A stretch of 64,000 nt of DNA from Spirogloea muscicola (GCA_009602725.1 WELB01000071.1:500649-564648); one strand, 5' to 3'. Counted from the first letter of the stretch, positions 43,995-57,666 are shown. Program-made: numbers and translations. Notes: a model not told the origin generated them from the sequence alone.

Positions 43995-45980
43995 TTAGGC
44001 TTGCACGACAATTTGGACAGTGTTGCCCTCCTCAGCAGGATGCTCGTGCTCCGCCCTTTTGCTGTCCTGAACCCCTCCCAAGCTGGCACTGCTCGGGCTC
44101 CTTTCCATGAGGCTCCTTTTGTGGCCATGAGCATCACTGTTGTCATGGACAGGCAGGCTGCCGGCAGCGGTACTCTTTGTGCCGAAGGACTGGCCCAGCC
44201 GGCGGACCATGGACGGGAGCTTCCTAAGGTTGGTGATGTAAGAGCTGGATTTGGGTAGCCCGCCACCTGGAGCTCTTTCCCTTGCATCCTGAAGGTCGGA
44301 GGTAGCGCCAAAGTCCACCACGGCAAACTCTTGCGTATCGTCACTGCTTAGCACAAGACTGCCCTGGCTGGCAGAGGACACCAGGTGAGGATCGGTTTCA
44401 TTGTCGTCTGAAGAGATCGACGTGACGTCGGACGAGGGCTCGAAGCAGGCCGTAGGGATGGGCACATTGCCCACAGTGAGGCTGGTAGCCTCCTCGCCCG
44501 CCAGGTCGCAGGCCCAGGCCTTTTGGACCAGCGCTTTCCAAAAGCCATGGGTCTCATCGATCACGTCAAGAGTGAATGCACGGTCCATCGCACGCTCGCC
44601 AAGCTCAAACTTGTTCTCGGGCTTCCCATCAAGAGTCTTGTAGGTGCGAAACCATTCCCTGCAGATTGGAAGACAAGCAACCCTATGAGTATCTGATTGC
44701 TTCAGTCAGAGTCTCTGTTGAGAGAACAATGCACGCATGGCAGGTGACAAGTTGAAAGACCTCTTCAAGACAGCCGGATCCTATAGTACCTGATAGCAGA
44801 GAGTGTGCCGGGGAAGTGAACCTCCATGTCCTCAACGTCATGTACAAGATCCACTCGGGGATCTGTGGCAGCAATGGCCACTACCTTCCAGTCCAGCTCT
44901 CCCTCATCGATCATGGCAAAGGCTGCAAGCCAGAGAAGGTTGTGGCTGTCAGTACAACATTACAACTATGACAGAGGCTGAGAAGAGTCATTTCGTGTGC
45001 TGTCTGGAGCAAGTAAGCAGAGAGGATCATGGGTCAGAATAGCGCATCACTAACCTGCAATTGGCTTCACGGCGCATATCTCGCCGGTGGTCGCCGTGCG
45101 ATTGCCAACCTCAACTACGTCCACAGGGTCGTTGTCCCCAACGTGGCCGCCGCACTCAGGGCTGGCATGCTCAGGATCCTCCCATGTCTGCAGTAATTAT
45201 ATACGGGCTCAGACCAGTCAGGACTGAGGATATACTTAGCCTGCGAAGGCAGTGCACAGACTCATCACAGAAACACGTATGCCAGTCGAGCGAGGACGAT
45301 AAGTGAACTGTGCAAGGCACCTGAGGAAGCATTCCGTAGTTCCACTCAATGTCAAGAGCATAGAAGCGGGGCTTGCCCTTCTTGGAGTCCTGCTTGATTG
45401 GGTTGTTGGCCTCTGCAGTAGCGATCTGTCAAGCAAGCACAGAAAGGTGGCCAGGTCAGGGCCACACAATGCCTGGCAAAATGCACACCGTCAAAGAGAG
45501 AGGAATAGAGGCGATATCCACATGCCTCTATCTGCTGCACGGCAAGACAGCAGCGAAGGGGTGGGCACTGACCTCAAACTTGGCCCTGGTCTTGCGGGGG
45601 ATCTCGCAGACGTAGTTGAGGAGGCCATTGCCAGCATGAAGCGGGACGGAGTGCCAGAAAGACCGAGGCCGGCCGTGCTTGGTCTCCAGGTGCACGCGGT
45701 ACTCGAGAGTGCCCTCGGACCCAAGCTTGGACAACTGCAGTGGCCGCCGCAACAGCACCCCGTCAGTCAGTGCAGTCACAAGGTTTCCTGCGCAAAGGGG
45801 CATTATCGACTGGCACATCACAGGCGTCGTGAGGTGGGCATGCATGACTGGCGATGACGATCAAGGTCGAGCAAGAAGAAAGGTGGGCACCTCGAGGCCC
45901 TCGGCGGCGCTGCTGGCGGCCGCGCGGGAGGCGCACTCGCAGGGCTCTGCCGGCCTGCGGCCGGCGCCCTGCGTAACCAT
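43995..45980 (-). CDS. Soluble inorganic pyrophosphatase (family I) with long C-terminal extension
   Basis: The enzyme hydrolyses pyrophosphate and so drives biosynthetic reactions. Six minus-strand exons join in phase: 45980-45891, 45734-45573, 45425-45321, 45187-45055, 44922-44790 and 44658-43995, giving 428 residues. Conserved blocks are EGTLEYRVHLETKHGRP, LNYVCEIPRKTRAKFE, NNPIKQDSKKGKPRFYALDI, EWNYGMLPQTWEDP, the signature GDNDPVDVVEVG, GEICAVKPIA, FAMIDEGELDWKVVAI, EWFRTYKTLDGKPENKF and THGFWKALVQK. The first exon (MVTQGAGRRPAEPCECASRA) may be a targeting leader or simply a variable N-terminus. After the catalytic domain come about 150 extra residues rich in Ser, Asp and Gly (SSDVTSISSDDNET, QGSLVLSSDDTQEFAVVDFG, KLPSMVRRLGQSFG, KRSLMERSPSSASLGG). 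Eukaryotic family I enzymes normally end soon after the KALV region, so this tail may be regulatory. Confidence 0.93.
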
Positions 45981-46427
<447 letters not shown>

Positions 46428-47019
46428 GGCGCGGACCGCGGCGCGCCGGGCGCCGCGCCACGCGGCGCAGCATCTCGGCGGGAGGGGGAATCTCTACCCT
46501 CCCCGCCATTGGCGGCGCCCCGCTGGGCCTCTCGTTGTGGCCGGCGCGCTACCACGTGGCGGGCGTCGCGCCAATCGCGGACGGCCGTGAAAAGGCCCTG
46601 ACGCGCGTCGGGCGCGGAAGGGGCCAGCGGCGGGCCACGTGGGACGGCCGCGCCGGTGGGTGGGGGGCCGCACGATGCCCGCCCCAACGGGCCGCGGGCG
46701 GGCATCGGACGGCGGGGGGCGGACGTCGCCGGGCGACGCGATGCATCGGATCGGACGGGGCGGGGCTGCCCGGCCCGCTGGCGACCGGCCGGGCGGGGAC
46801 GTGTGCGCTCCTGTGTGCCTGCATTGCAGCTCTCGCCGCTTCCCGCCACTTGGCTGCGCCACTTCCAGCCGTCCACAGCGGCTCGACGACGCCGTCTCCC
46901 CGCTTGCCCACCCTCCCACCCCACCCCCTTTTTCTCCTCTTTTTGAGCCGGCCGCTCCGCAGCTGGCCCACTGTACGACGTCCGGCTTGGACCACCCGTG
47001 CCAGCTCCCCGCCTCTTTC
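46428..47019. other. GC-rich unassigned DNA
   Basis: The 46428-46800 part is one of the most GC-rich stretches in the window. All six frames give Arg, Ala, Pro or Gly-rich nonsense. No gene, RNA or repeat could be assigned. Confidence 0.4.
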
Positions 47020-47115
47020 ACCCCCCTGTTTCGGGTCAATCTGCTGTACGTTATGCAGATCTTTACATGTGCTTGCTACCTTTGTACTTGGCCATTTGGC
47101 CTTCGTTTGTTTTAA
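47020..47115 (+). repeat. LINE-type 3' tail fragment
   Basis: The words cgggtcaatctgctgtacgt, tatgcagatctttacatgtg, ttgtacttggccatttggcc and aaatacacgac match the tails of copies A and B. The coding end is absent. Confidence 0.6.
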
Positions 47116-47357
47116 ATACACGACGTTTTCCTTGCCCCTGTTGTCACGGAGGTCCAGCATCGACGCACATCGCTGGCCACGCAGTGGGCGGTGCAGAACA
47201 AAGAAAGCTGCAGCACTACTCATATTACCCCCAATGTGATCAGCTCCTGCCAGCGGCAGTCGACATCTTTGGCTGTTTGGGTCCTCGTTAGCACACTCTC
47301 CTTCAGAATATTGCCAATCTAGGCTACACACGACATGCAGATGTATTCCCGGCTGAG

Positions 47358-47905
47358 ATGGGCTTGCCAGCTGCATATCTGTCGTTCTTGCGACGACGAG
47401 TTTCGGCCTGTTTGCAACGTGCTCAGGCTAATGCTTTGCACCAGAACGCTGGGCGAGCTTTAGTTGGTGGCAGAAGGGCTTCGTATCTGCCATCTAGTAA
47501 TCAGGCATCGATTAGCAACCTTTATTTTTGGACCCGTGGTTACTGAGCCGGTCAATCTGCTGTATGTTATGTAGGCCTGTCAATGTGCTTGCCTTTGTAC
47601 TCGGCCATTTGGCCTTCGTTTCGTTCAAATACACGATTCACCCCCTCTAGCACCCCTCTTAATACCCTATGTGCTTGAGCGCTTTCCCGGGCCCTTCGAA
47701 GTTTGTTATATCTTTATTCTGGGCTGGACTCTCACTTCCACCGCGCTCTCCTGGAAGCGCCGTTCTTCTCCTCTAGCAGCTCCAGAAGCGGACGTAGGAC
47801 GGGTTGACAAGGGCCCCATTTCTTTGTACTAGTTTTTGCTTGAACAACGATTGAGCTTGAGTTGGCCACCCTTTCAGTTCATGCGCGTCTTCTCTCTTTT
47901 TTCCC
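47358..47905 (+). mobile_element. Most complete LINE-like 3' end, copy A
   Basis: This copy shows the parts in order. A C-terminal coding segment ends at 47546 (AQANALHQNAGRALVGGRRA, then NLYFWTRGY). A tail follows at 47547-47640 (ccggtcaatctgctgtatgt ... tacacgattc). A hairpin relative lies at 47690-47760 (gggctggactctcacttcca). A second tail motif lies at 47825-47905 (actagtttttgcttgaacaa, ttggccaccctttcagttca, tgcgcgtcttctctct). It is the best reference copy for the family here. There is no reverse transcriptase core. Confidence 0.6.
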
Positions 47906-48089
47906 GGGGCACCGGCGCTCGCTGTTCTACCGAGCCCGTCTGTCCTGATTTCTGTGTGCTCACTCGTGAATACGAGTGCCCCTCAAAGAAACTGGCTCTC
48001 CCTTGCCAGCCATGCTTTCGCCCTGCATCTCTGTTCCAGCAGCCGCATCCTTCTTACCAACCTCTCCTACATTAGGGGCTCGTTTCGTG

Positions 48090-48200
48090 TAGGACCATGG
48101 TTTGCACTACCTTTGCTTTGAAGCATTGAACGAACAGTGCATTGTCTTGGCTTGGCCTCCCCTGTGCACTGTGCACGCCTTCTCTCTCCCCCATGTCATG
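48090..48200 (+). repeat. LINE-type second tail motif, isolated copy
   Basis: The words gtttgcactacctttgcttt, cattgtcttggcttggcctc and gcacgccttctctctcccc match the motif at 6220-6300, 47825-47905 and (minus) 57889-58005. No coding part is attached. Confidence 0.5.
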
Positions 48201-48538
48201 TTCGCTGATCTGGTACTGCAATGGCTGGGTCCACTGGACCTGAAGTGCCGTCGGACCCCAACGCCCCGTTCCTCTGTGTCGGCTAGAATCAGTCCAAACT
48301 TGATCGATGCTGACCATGCAAGCGATTTTCTGTGCAGCAGATGGCAGCACGCACTTGTGACTTTGACGAGTCAACGTCCAGCTAAGAAAGAATGTGAACG
48401 GTCTCATCAATGCCTGCTTCTAATGTCCATTCATATACTGCCCAAGCGGCAGACCTTGTCTGTCTCTCGGACAGTGACCTGTTCAACAGTTCACATTCAA
48501 TAGATCGTCTCTGAAGTCTGGTCAGAGTTGTAAAGACT
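48201..48538 (-). other. 3' flank of the importin gene
   Basis: Downstream of the importin stop codon (48539). No conserved coding sequence was recognised; probably its 3' untranslated region. Confidence 0.45.
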
Positions 48539-51500
48539 TCACCGATCTCCAACAGTAGCCAGGAGCGCCTTTTTCTCCAATGGCGTGAGGTCCTGCACAA
48601 CCCGTCTCCATGGTCATTTCTGGGTGCCTTGATTCCAAGATTTGGCTGCAGACCACGAGGTCATTCATAGAGCCTAACCTGACTTAGTGCTTCCAAGGCA
48701 GGCGAACTTTGTCTTGCTAGGGTCCGCAGAAGCTCCCTCAACCACTCCACCAGGTCAATCTGTCAGAGATGGCACCAATGCGCATCAGATACTGGGACTT
48801 CCAAGTAGACTTTCCGGGCTGACTTGACTGCCAACAGGCAAACCATATCTTTCCGCGGCCCAGAACATCGACAAGCACTTTAACCAGGCGGGCTGTGGCT
48901 CTTATCAAAGGACAATGGAGAGGAGCTGTGCTTGGAAGCTTCAAGGCATGTACCTGGTTGATAAGATCACGAGCAGCATCCACGTCATCAGCATCAAGAT
49001 CTAACGTGTCCACCTGGAGGGACTGCTTGTGGAAGGTGTCTCAGCTTCCGACCTTCTATGAACGGAACAAAGACAGCAAATTGCAGGTCTGCAGTCGGCT
49101 GTTTCAGCGTCTTCTCAATGTATCGGGGTATGAAAAGGCTAGATAAAATACCTCGTCATTCTGCAATGCCTGGTATGCACCAGACGTATGTTCATGAAGT
49201 GACTCATTGTTGGAGGCGACAGCAACTTCTGCAGGATCAGTCTCTACACTATCAACGTTGCCTTCTCCCAGTTCCTCCCACTCGTCGTCGTCCTGGGCCA
49301 CCAACCACCGTCAAAAAGGTTTCATAACCATCTCCTTACACACAGGGGTGATACGGCATGAGAGAGGAATTCAGAGCATTGCCTGCTAAGATACAGTATC
49401 CTGGCCTACTCTCCTGGCTGCCATAGAGAAACAGCGCTCTTCTCAGAGGTGGAGGGACACAGACCTGTTCATTGTCATCTTGCTCACTCATCTCAAGTAG
49501 CGTTGCAAGCAGCAACGACAGAATCTGCAAATACAGCCACCATTTGCTTCCCTGTCAGACTGCTAGACACACAGCCGGGTCTAACTCGTGGATCATCGAT
49601 GGCACACAGCTTCGCCGGAATGCAACTGAACAGTATGTGAATGTTTGTCATATTATACCTTGCTAGGTAGTGCCGCAGTTGACCACTGCACTGGGGCTAA
49701 CTTTGCTCTTGACCTCGTCAGGATTCCAGCCATGGGACTCTGCATGCACAAACTTACTTGTGCTGTGGGCCTTGACAATAGATTTTATGAGTGCAAGCAA
49801 GAGAAAGCAAGCAGAGAGTGCAAGCAAGCAGCAGATGCCCTACTAGAAAGAGCAGAAAAGATTCAGGCAGGCCCAGCTTTATGCTGGACGATGAGGCATA
49901 TTCAACACAGAGAAACTTCGTGCCTAGCTAGCTCTCTAGCCATCTTGCTTCTACATACCTCAAGTAGTCGGCCTTGCACTTGCACGGAAGCCAGACGAGG
50001 ATCTCCAGATGCTAGTAGCAGCGCCAGCGCTGTTGTGCTCACCTTTATCTGGTAGGCGCCTTGTATGTCACCTGTCATGAAGTTGGAGCTCGTGACCTTG
50101 TCATGAAGGCAATTGTCAGGATCCACAAGCTTCGCATATCCAAGTACCTTCTTTGTCACCATCCTTTTCAAATTGGCAGGGTGGTATAAGTATATCTAGT
50201 ACCTTGATATTGAGTCCACGTAGACATCACAAACGAGAGTGCACTTGTTTGACCTTCCATTGATATTGCTGCCAATAGGGTGACAAACTCCCCAATGGCT
50301 GGTGCGCTCATGTGCACCTTGTCGAAGCACGACCATCATGTGTGAATATGGATGGTGGACAGTTATACAAGCCTTACTTGTGCCAATGAGACGTTAGTGC
50401 ATCTGAGGTACAAGGTTCGCTACCATGTGGATTGTGCAGTGACAGCGAGGGCGTTTCAAATTGCTGACTTGTCTGCAGGTGATTAATCTGCTTGATCAAC
50501 AGGAGCAGAGGCAAAAGCATGACACTGATAGCAGAAGCTGGTGCCCAATGACACAAGAGACTGGAGACGAGGCCTGGCTCGCAACACAGACTCTTACCAA
50601 GCGAGAAAAGACGAGTAATAGAGATGTTGTAAGAGAGGGCATCTGTGAGGTTGCCAATCGACCAACTACAGCCCTGACGAGAGCTGGCAGATGGGGTGCT
50701 AACTGATGGGGCAACCTCATCACGAGCTGATTGACAAAGTCTCCAGCAAAAAGAGAGGCCGAGCTATCAAGCCCCGGGTCCAGGAGCCTACATTGCAGGG
50801 GATTAGCAAGTATCAGGCAACAAAGCTAAGCAGGGTTCGTCTTTAATGTAAAGCCCTGGTTTGGAAAAATCTGACAGAGTGAATTCTTGCAAGAGCTACT
50901 TGCCCACTGTTCTTCTCATCAATACATCTACTGCAAGGAGAGCGTGTCGATTTACCTGACAGCAACTTCGAGCAGTGTGCTCATGACCTGATGACAAGTT
51001 TCATTGCTGTCCAGCAGCGCAGGACCCCCTTGTCTAACAAGCATGGCCAAGCACTCTGCTCCATCCTGGACAGTTGCCACGGTCCTGCAGCTCAATGGGA
51101 AGTCCACATCCTCACCTCGGCTTCGTGATAGACCATTGAATGTTTGCTAAATCTATCAGAAGCACTGCACAAGTACAACAGACCCAACCCATCCTCTGTA
51201 TCCTGATAGAGAATTAATAAGGGCAGACTGTCGCATGCGATGAACGCTAACCTGGAGAACTGCGTGATCCTCACTGTGCAGGAGGAGAAGCGTCAAAGGT
51301 TGGAAGACAGCTGGCTGAATTGCACATACATGATGCAGCTGCGACTTCTGCCGCAGGATGAGCCATGACGGACGGTCACAATGTTGGAAATTGAAAATTC
51401 AGCTGTCAATCTGCCAATGTGTAAGATCGCTGTACATGATCAACCAGCAGACTAGAAGTGCACTGGTGATGAGCACATGCCATGCCTTGCAATGTATGAG

Positions 51501-54500
51501 AAATTCATGCTATAAGCTACATAGAGTTTAGGCTACTCCTAAGCATAAGCAACAATGATTCGATTGGCAGCATACTTTCAGCAGCATAGTAAGAAGGCTG
51601 CAGGCCCCAGCTAAGGAACTCGAGGAATGCTGCTCAGGCTGTCATAGCAGATACATCCACATGTCAAGAGTGCATGCGACAGCTGAGTACAGGCACATGC
51701 AGCAGCTCACAGATGCCAATCTCCGTGCATTTCAGTAGTGAGGAGTGCAGAATGCAATGCAGAATTATGCAGACTGATGATGTAGTGTACCTTGCTCAGA
51801 ACCTTTTGCAGACTTGGAAGCACACGGTGGAGGATAGGCTCCAGACAGCTAGGCACCGCAGCTACAGCCTGTCAGCGCGTCTCAGTTTAATATACTGGTC
51901 TGGTAAGTGCTTCATTGGCTTCTCTTTCTCCCTAGGTGCTTCCCCTGTCCAAATGCTTGGCCAGACAAGGCAAGGCGCGGCTCATGACATCCCACCGAGG
52001 AAGATGAATGCAAGAAATGGCTGAAAAGCATGTATTAGCAAACACCCACAATTATGACATTTCAGCACACACCTCAAGAACTTCCAGGGCATCAATGCTG
52101 ATCAATGGGTCATTGATATATTGAGCCCAGATTTCCAGCACTACTGGCACCACAACTTCTTCCATCTGGAATGCTGTGCTTGCATCTGCATGAAGATTCA
52201 CAAGCTGATTGAACGCTTATTGACTGATAGGTGCGTGCACTAACAGACTGTCAAATTCAGACTACTCTCACAGCCGTAGACTCCTCTGCTGTCTAGCCCC
52301 TCAAGGTCTTATGCATGCTAAGCTCTACCAGGATACCTGCTCTTATCATTGCTGTCAAGGCTTCCAATGCGAGGTGCAATGCGTCCTCAGAAAGCTGTGC
52401 AAGTGGAGGTGCACGCAAGCAGGCAGAAGAGAAAGCTTGTGTGAGACAAAATATCATGAGAGACTCAGATCTAACACTTCTTACTATGCCCACGACTATG
52501 AGTAGATAGCCTGCAATCGCTCCTCCAGGGTACTGCACTCCTTGCCTATCTGAGTGTCCTTTGATGTGAGCAAGATTTCACCTCAGTAAGCATGCCTGGG
52601 GGACCAAAGAAAGAGCATTCTGATACCTGCGTGAGTAATGGGCCCAGAGAATAGTACAATGTCTTGAGTTGTGAACCAAGGCTGGCTGCATCAAACTTAT
52701 CCAGGACCTTGGTGATGGCTCTGCATGCCCCAACCTTTGTCAATGTTGACCTGCAGAAAACCTCCCCAAGTCATACTGAGCAAAGGCAAGGGGATGAAAG
52801 CTGGACAAAGAGGTGAATGTCAATGGTCATCATGCGGCTCAAGATCTTATAAATCGAGTACCCTACTCAGCTCTTTTGTGATGGTTCCTTACATGACTCA
52901 CCCCCGGGACATGAGATGAGCGCTTGCTGCTTCAAGAATCAATGTTGCCCTCGATTTATCAATCTGAAGTGAGGACGTTGCATTCTGAGATTAGGACCAG
53001 TATCAAGTCTGACCATCACTGTGGATGGAAGAATATTAGCATGACGCGTTGTGATCTAGTTGCATGTATGGATTTTCAGAATACGAACCTTGAAATGGCC
53101 ATGTCATAATTTGCTAGCTTGCATATACTGGGCACCTTGTACAGATCAGTTATTACATCCTTTTGCTTACTCAATAAACAGATTGGCGCTGACTAGCAAA
53201 CGATCGCGGCAAAGCATTCCTGTCAGACCTACCCTGTCAACAAGCTTAGCACTCAATCCAAAGGCACGGGCCTGCAGAAAGGGATACACCTGCTTGCCTG
53301 CAACGAGGAGTTTAGGATTAGCTACACCAGACATACATTACTATGTCCTTCTTGCTACATAGAGCCATGTATCCCAATCCATCTGCAATGGAGATAAGAC
53401 ATTGAGCCTCTCTTTGCTAACCTCATCAGAATGTATGTTCTCCGTAAACATGGAATAGCATCGATGGATCGTGAAAGGAGGCAGGACCAACCTAAGCTTA
53501 AGTCAGACAGTACGTCATCCACAAGTGTGGTGACCTCAAAGTCCTGCCATATTAGCCACTCACTGAACAAATTAGACCATATTAAGCACCATGAGGTCAT
53601 CTTTCTTCAACGGATGACTATTTCTTCTGAAGACCTGCTCCTACTAGATATCAAAATGACATGCCGACCTTCTCTTCCACAAGTGCCTCCGCGATTGTGC
53701 CAAGCCCCAACATTCCAGCCTCTCGGATCTGCCACACAAAAGGATGGCTCGATGCAAATTAAGTAGCTTGTGTGTGCTAATGGGAGTTACTTTGCAATGA
53801 CAGATCTTGGGGACAAGCTGAGACTTTGAATGCTTGCAAATGACTCAGCTTCTGACTCGTCTCATCTGCAGCTGAAGTTGCAGCTGGAGCTGAAACATGT
53901 CTCTCTGAAGATGTGAAACAGAGCTTGATTGCAGAAGTTGGCATTGCAACCAGGCTGACGACCTGAGGATGTTAACAGAGCAGCTTCACCTTCCACCAAT
54001 CTTTGTGCCCGGAGTTGCTCAAAGCTTTGGCTTCCTGAAATCGTTGAAAGGCTGCTGCAATGATGTGCTTCACAATCACTGAGCCATGGTTCTCCACAAG
54101 CTCTTCAAGAAGCAAACAACCTGCAGGGCATATTAAACACATAAGTAGGAGCTGGCTGGTATGGCTGGCAAACAGAACGCAGTCTTGATTTATTGTGTGA
54201 TTCCAGCCACAAGACTGCTCACCTGAAACCCGACAGCTGTACGCCTCATTATCCTCATCAGCAACATATTGATTGGGGTCATCAGACCATTCGATGATCT
54301 GCACAGAAAACAGATCACTGCTCTGTCAACCTGGTCATGTAATATGAGAGCCTGCACTTTCCGACTACCTTGCCATACTACTGCCCTCTTGGGGCAAGAG
54401 GACAATTTGTATTACTCCTTGAGCAGCAGAGCAGCAAATCAAGCAAAGCAGGATGACAAGTGTGCATAGCTCAGAAGACTGCACAGCAAATCAGGCAGAC

Positions 54501-57500
54501 TAGCCATTTCTGATCCAAGGCATTGATCAACATTCAAATAAGTGGACCTAGTCATTGTAGACAACCTCTGCTCCCTTGCCAAAAGTAGTGCAGCTTGTAC
54601 AGGCAATGTTTACCTGCTCCTCAGTCATCTGGAGGTAAACGAACGTGTACTTCACGAGTTCCGGAAGGCCTTGCTCAACCAACTAACACAGCAGAATGAC
54701 ACGTATAGACAATTAATCAGACAAAGGAAGATAATTTCAATACCTCGCTAAGTTGCTCACTTGCAAAGCTCATCATTGCTTAGAATGTGGAAAGACAGGT
54801 ATATAATTTGTCCTCTTTGAAAAATTTCTGTTGTTATTCCAACCCTGGAAACAGGGGAGGCGACATGATTGTTCAAAGTAACACCTTACCTTGAAGTATT
54901 GGGGATGGCATGACACACTCATGAGGAACTCAAATACCTGCAAGTTGACAGAAGAAGGCCCTCAGCAGCCTGGAGCCTCATCATTAGCTTTGCATCACCA
55001 AAGTAGAGAGATAACAGAGTACCAACCAATACTTGCTTGCAAGTTTTCAAATGCAACACATTTTCAAAGCTAGAAACGCTGTTACAGCAACTAGGCTTGC
55101 ATATCAATAACCGGATTGCGGCCGCTGCTGTGTTTTTTCACAAAATGAAGTCTAAGATAGGTACACAATGACTGGGCCTTGCATACTTGACTAGGCCTTG
55201 CATACTTGAATCATGAGCACTTCGAGTCCCTGCTCACTCCCATCCATGTCGTCAAGATTGCCATGAGTATCCTCCAGGCCGGCGCCTGCACCTCTCTCAT
55301 ACACAGAGCTGCCACTTGTGAACGTCTGCCAAAGTGATCCCAATATCCCTGCTTCAATTGCAAAGCGTCCAAGCTTATGGACGGTCAGAGAGTCTTCTAA
55401 GAGATTAAGATTTTCCTAGGTAGATTATGCTATGCAAAAGCAGAGGCTCAGATGAATTACCTGGTAGATGCTCTGCAGAAAGCCTTGGAAATTTCTGAAC
55501 AATCTGGAATAAGCACTTGATGACCTATTCATAGAAATTGTCAGGAAAAAGAAGGTTTAGGACAATCTTTATGCCCATGCTGCCAAGTCCTGGTTGCTAA
55601 GGAAATGTCAACGTTGCTCACCTGCATTCGCATTGCCCATTCTGTAGGAGAATCAGATGGCAGAGGTGGTGTAAGCATCGAACAGAAGTATTTGATAAGC
55701 TGCGGTAGCATAGGAGCCATGAGATCCCTTATCTCCTCCTGTCAAAGAAATAATCGAGACACGCACTCATTTATGACGTCTCCCAATAGCTGCAGTCTTA
55801 CTGCCAACAATAAAGAAGAGTCATGTTGACTGCGTCCAGAACGTCTGACCTTGATGAGCTTTTTCAGTCATTCAGCTGATATAGTAATCAAAGGCTGACG
55901 ACAATGGCAATTGCATCTGGCTAGGCTGCTTCAGCACACGAATCTGATCCTTCATCCTTGCCTGAAGTAGCCTCTGTGGGACACTAACAAGGGTCGTACA
56001 CAATTCCTTCTATTAGCTTAAAAGGAAACTGCAATTATGAGCTGTGTGACTGCTTGTATATCAATGCACCTGGTAGACTCCGCTCATGACTCCCAGCATG
56101 GCTATGCAATTTCGAAGAACATATAAGGCTCGCTGACATACTGATGATGGATAGACCTGCGCCCACACAAGCCCATACCGTACGTTATGCCATAAAATAG
56201 AACATGACAGCCGCTCAGAATGCTGACCAAAGCCCTCTTAGAAATAATCTGGATTAGTAAGAAGGTACCTGGTCACTAGTGAGAATGGAATATAGTACAG
56301 GGAACAATTTTGGCACCAACAATGGCAACTGCGTATCATCGATGTCATCAGACAACAGAGCCAAGCACTGAAGAGCTCCGTGTACTATCACATTGGAAAA
56401 CAGATCACAAGAGGCCATACATGAAATCTTCAAGTCTTTGTGCTTCAAGACAAGCTGACAGAGGAAGAATTGTCTGGCCCAACTTAGAGCAAGAATCAGG
56501 CAGCTGTTTGATGGATTTGAAGCTGATGGACAAGCAAGCAACACCCAACCCCTGTATCATTGGCAGGCAGTGGTGAGAGGATGAAAGCAGGAGGGCAAGT
56601 GCACCTCGTAGTTGATTGCTTGGATCTGCAATTGACTCGACGAGGATTGGCATCAGCTCAGGCCACTCCTGTGGCCAGTCAAACTGTGCAATGGCAATGA
56701 TAGCCATGCCAATGGCGGTCTGCAATCTTCTCTCACGAACTTCCAAAGCAGCTGGCAACAATGCCTTCATAATGGCCTGTACAATATTAACTATAACTTG
56801 AGTCCGCCTCTCAGCATGCAACTGAGACATGCTGATTGGAGGGGATGACAGCTAGCTCGAAAATTGATCATTCGAATACAATCTGGCTGGAGAGGACAAT
56901 GAGAAGGTGTACTGGGGGGAATATGTTGCGTTCTACTGGATGTGATAAGACTGAAGAACATGCTTATAGTACGAATAGCTGCAGCTTGACATCTGCATTG
57001 TGTTGAAGAAGGCAATGCCACTATTATTTTACTTTGTCTTCTGCAGATACACTTGGGGGCCTGTAGTGCTCATCGCCTTCTTGCCAGTGCTCCTTGACGT
57101 ACTGTTTCACCAACACAGCAGCTAGGTGTACTAGAGTCAAGCAAATGAGCGAACCAGTGCAGATATGGCGGCCAAGTCTTATGCTGCCTACAATAATTTC
57201 CAGATTGTCTCAAAGAAAGACATATTCGCGATGAATTGCTAAACGAGAAGTCAGAAGGATATCTGCCGAATATCTACATCCACGCCTTGCTGAGTCACAA
57301 TCCTCGCCAAGACAACCCCATAACCTGGCAGAAAAGGATGCATGATCAATCAGCTACTGACAAAGTAGTAACACATATGACATCGTGAATTTACTTGAGG
57401 CTCTCCAGCTCCCTGGTTGCTTTGCAGCGTTGCTGAGATCCTGTGTCGCTAGATTGATGATAGTCTTGTACTGTCCAGCCAAGGCAAGCCAGCTCGAGCT

Positions 57501-57666
57501 CCTCAACAATCAACCAGTGGGCAAGTTCACCTGGCTGCTCACTGGCAGCCGCCAGCGCCTGCTCGGCGGTCCGGCGTGTGACCAGGTCGGCAGACATGGT
57601 GGCCTCCAGGCGCTGCAGGATCCACGCTCTGCCGTCGTCCGCCAGCTCCGCCATGGCAGCTGCCAT
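48539..57666 (-). CDS. Importin-9-like karyopherin (importin-beta family)
   Basis: Importin-9 (yeast Kap114) carries histones, ribosomal proteins and actin into the nucleus. The gene is long and intron-rich; both ends are read exactly. N-terminal exons: 57666-57531, 57324-57263, 57125-57033, 56821-56605 and 56384-56269, giving DLVTRRTAEQALAAASEQPG, YGVVLARIVTQQGVDVDIRQ, LAAVLVKQYVKEHWQEG, IAIAQFDWPQEWPELMPILV, VHGALQCLALLSDDIDDTQL and PLLVPKLFPVLYSILTSDQ. C-terminal exons: one ending 49465 (MSEQDDNEQ), then 49292-49152 (DDDEWEELGEGNVDSVETDP), 49013-48954 (VDTLDLDADDVDAARDLINQ), 48759-48679 (IDLVEWLRELLRTLARQ) and 48592-48539 (DLTPLEKKALLATVGDR, stop). The acidic C-terminal loop and the VHGA..L and DWPEAWP-like motifs match importin-9. 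The 20 or so middle exons were not placed one by one. Intron 2 is AT-AC, see its own entry. Confidence 0.88.
57126..57262 (-). other. AT-AC (U12-type) intron 2 of the importin gene
   Basis: On the minus strand exon 2 ends ...GATATTCGGCAG and the intron opens ATATCCTT, exactly the U12-dependent AT-AC donor. It closes with TACAC and contains TTGCTTGAC about 11 bases before the end, one mismatch from the U12 branch consensus TTCCTTRAY. Exon 3 begins CTAGCTGCTGTG. The join keeps phase 0 and yields DIRQLAAVLVKQYV, which parallels importin-9 (IRQLASVILKQYV). No GT-AG pair gives an in-phase join here. Confidence 0.85.
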
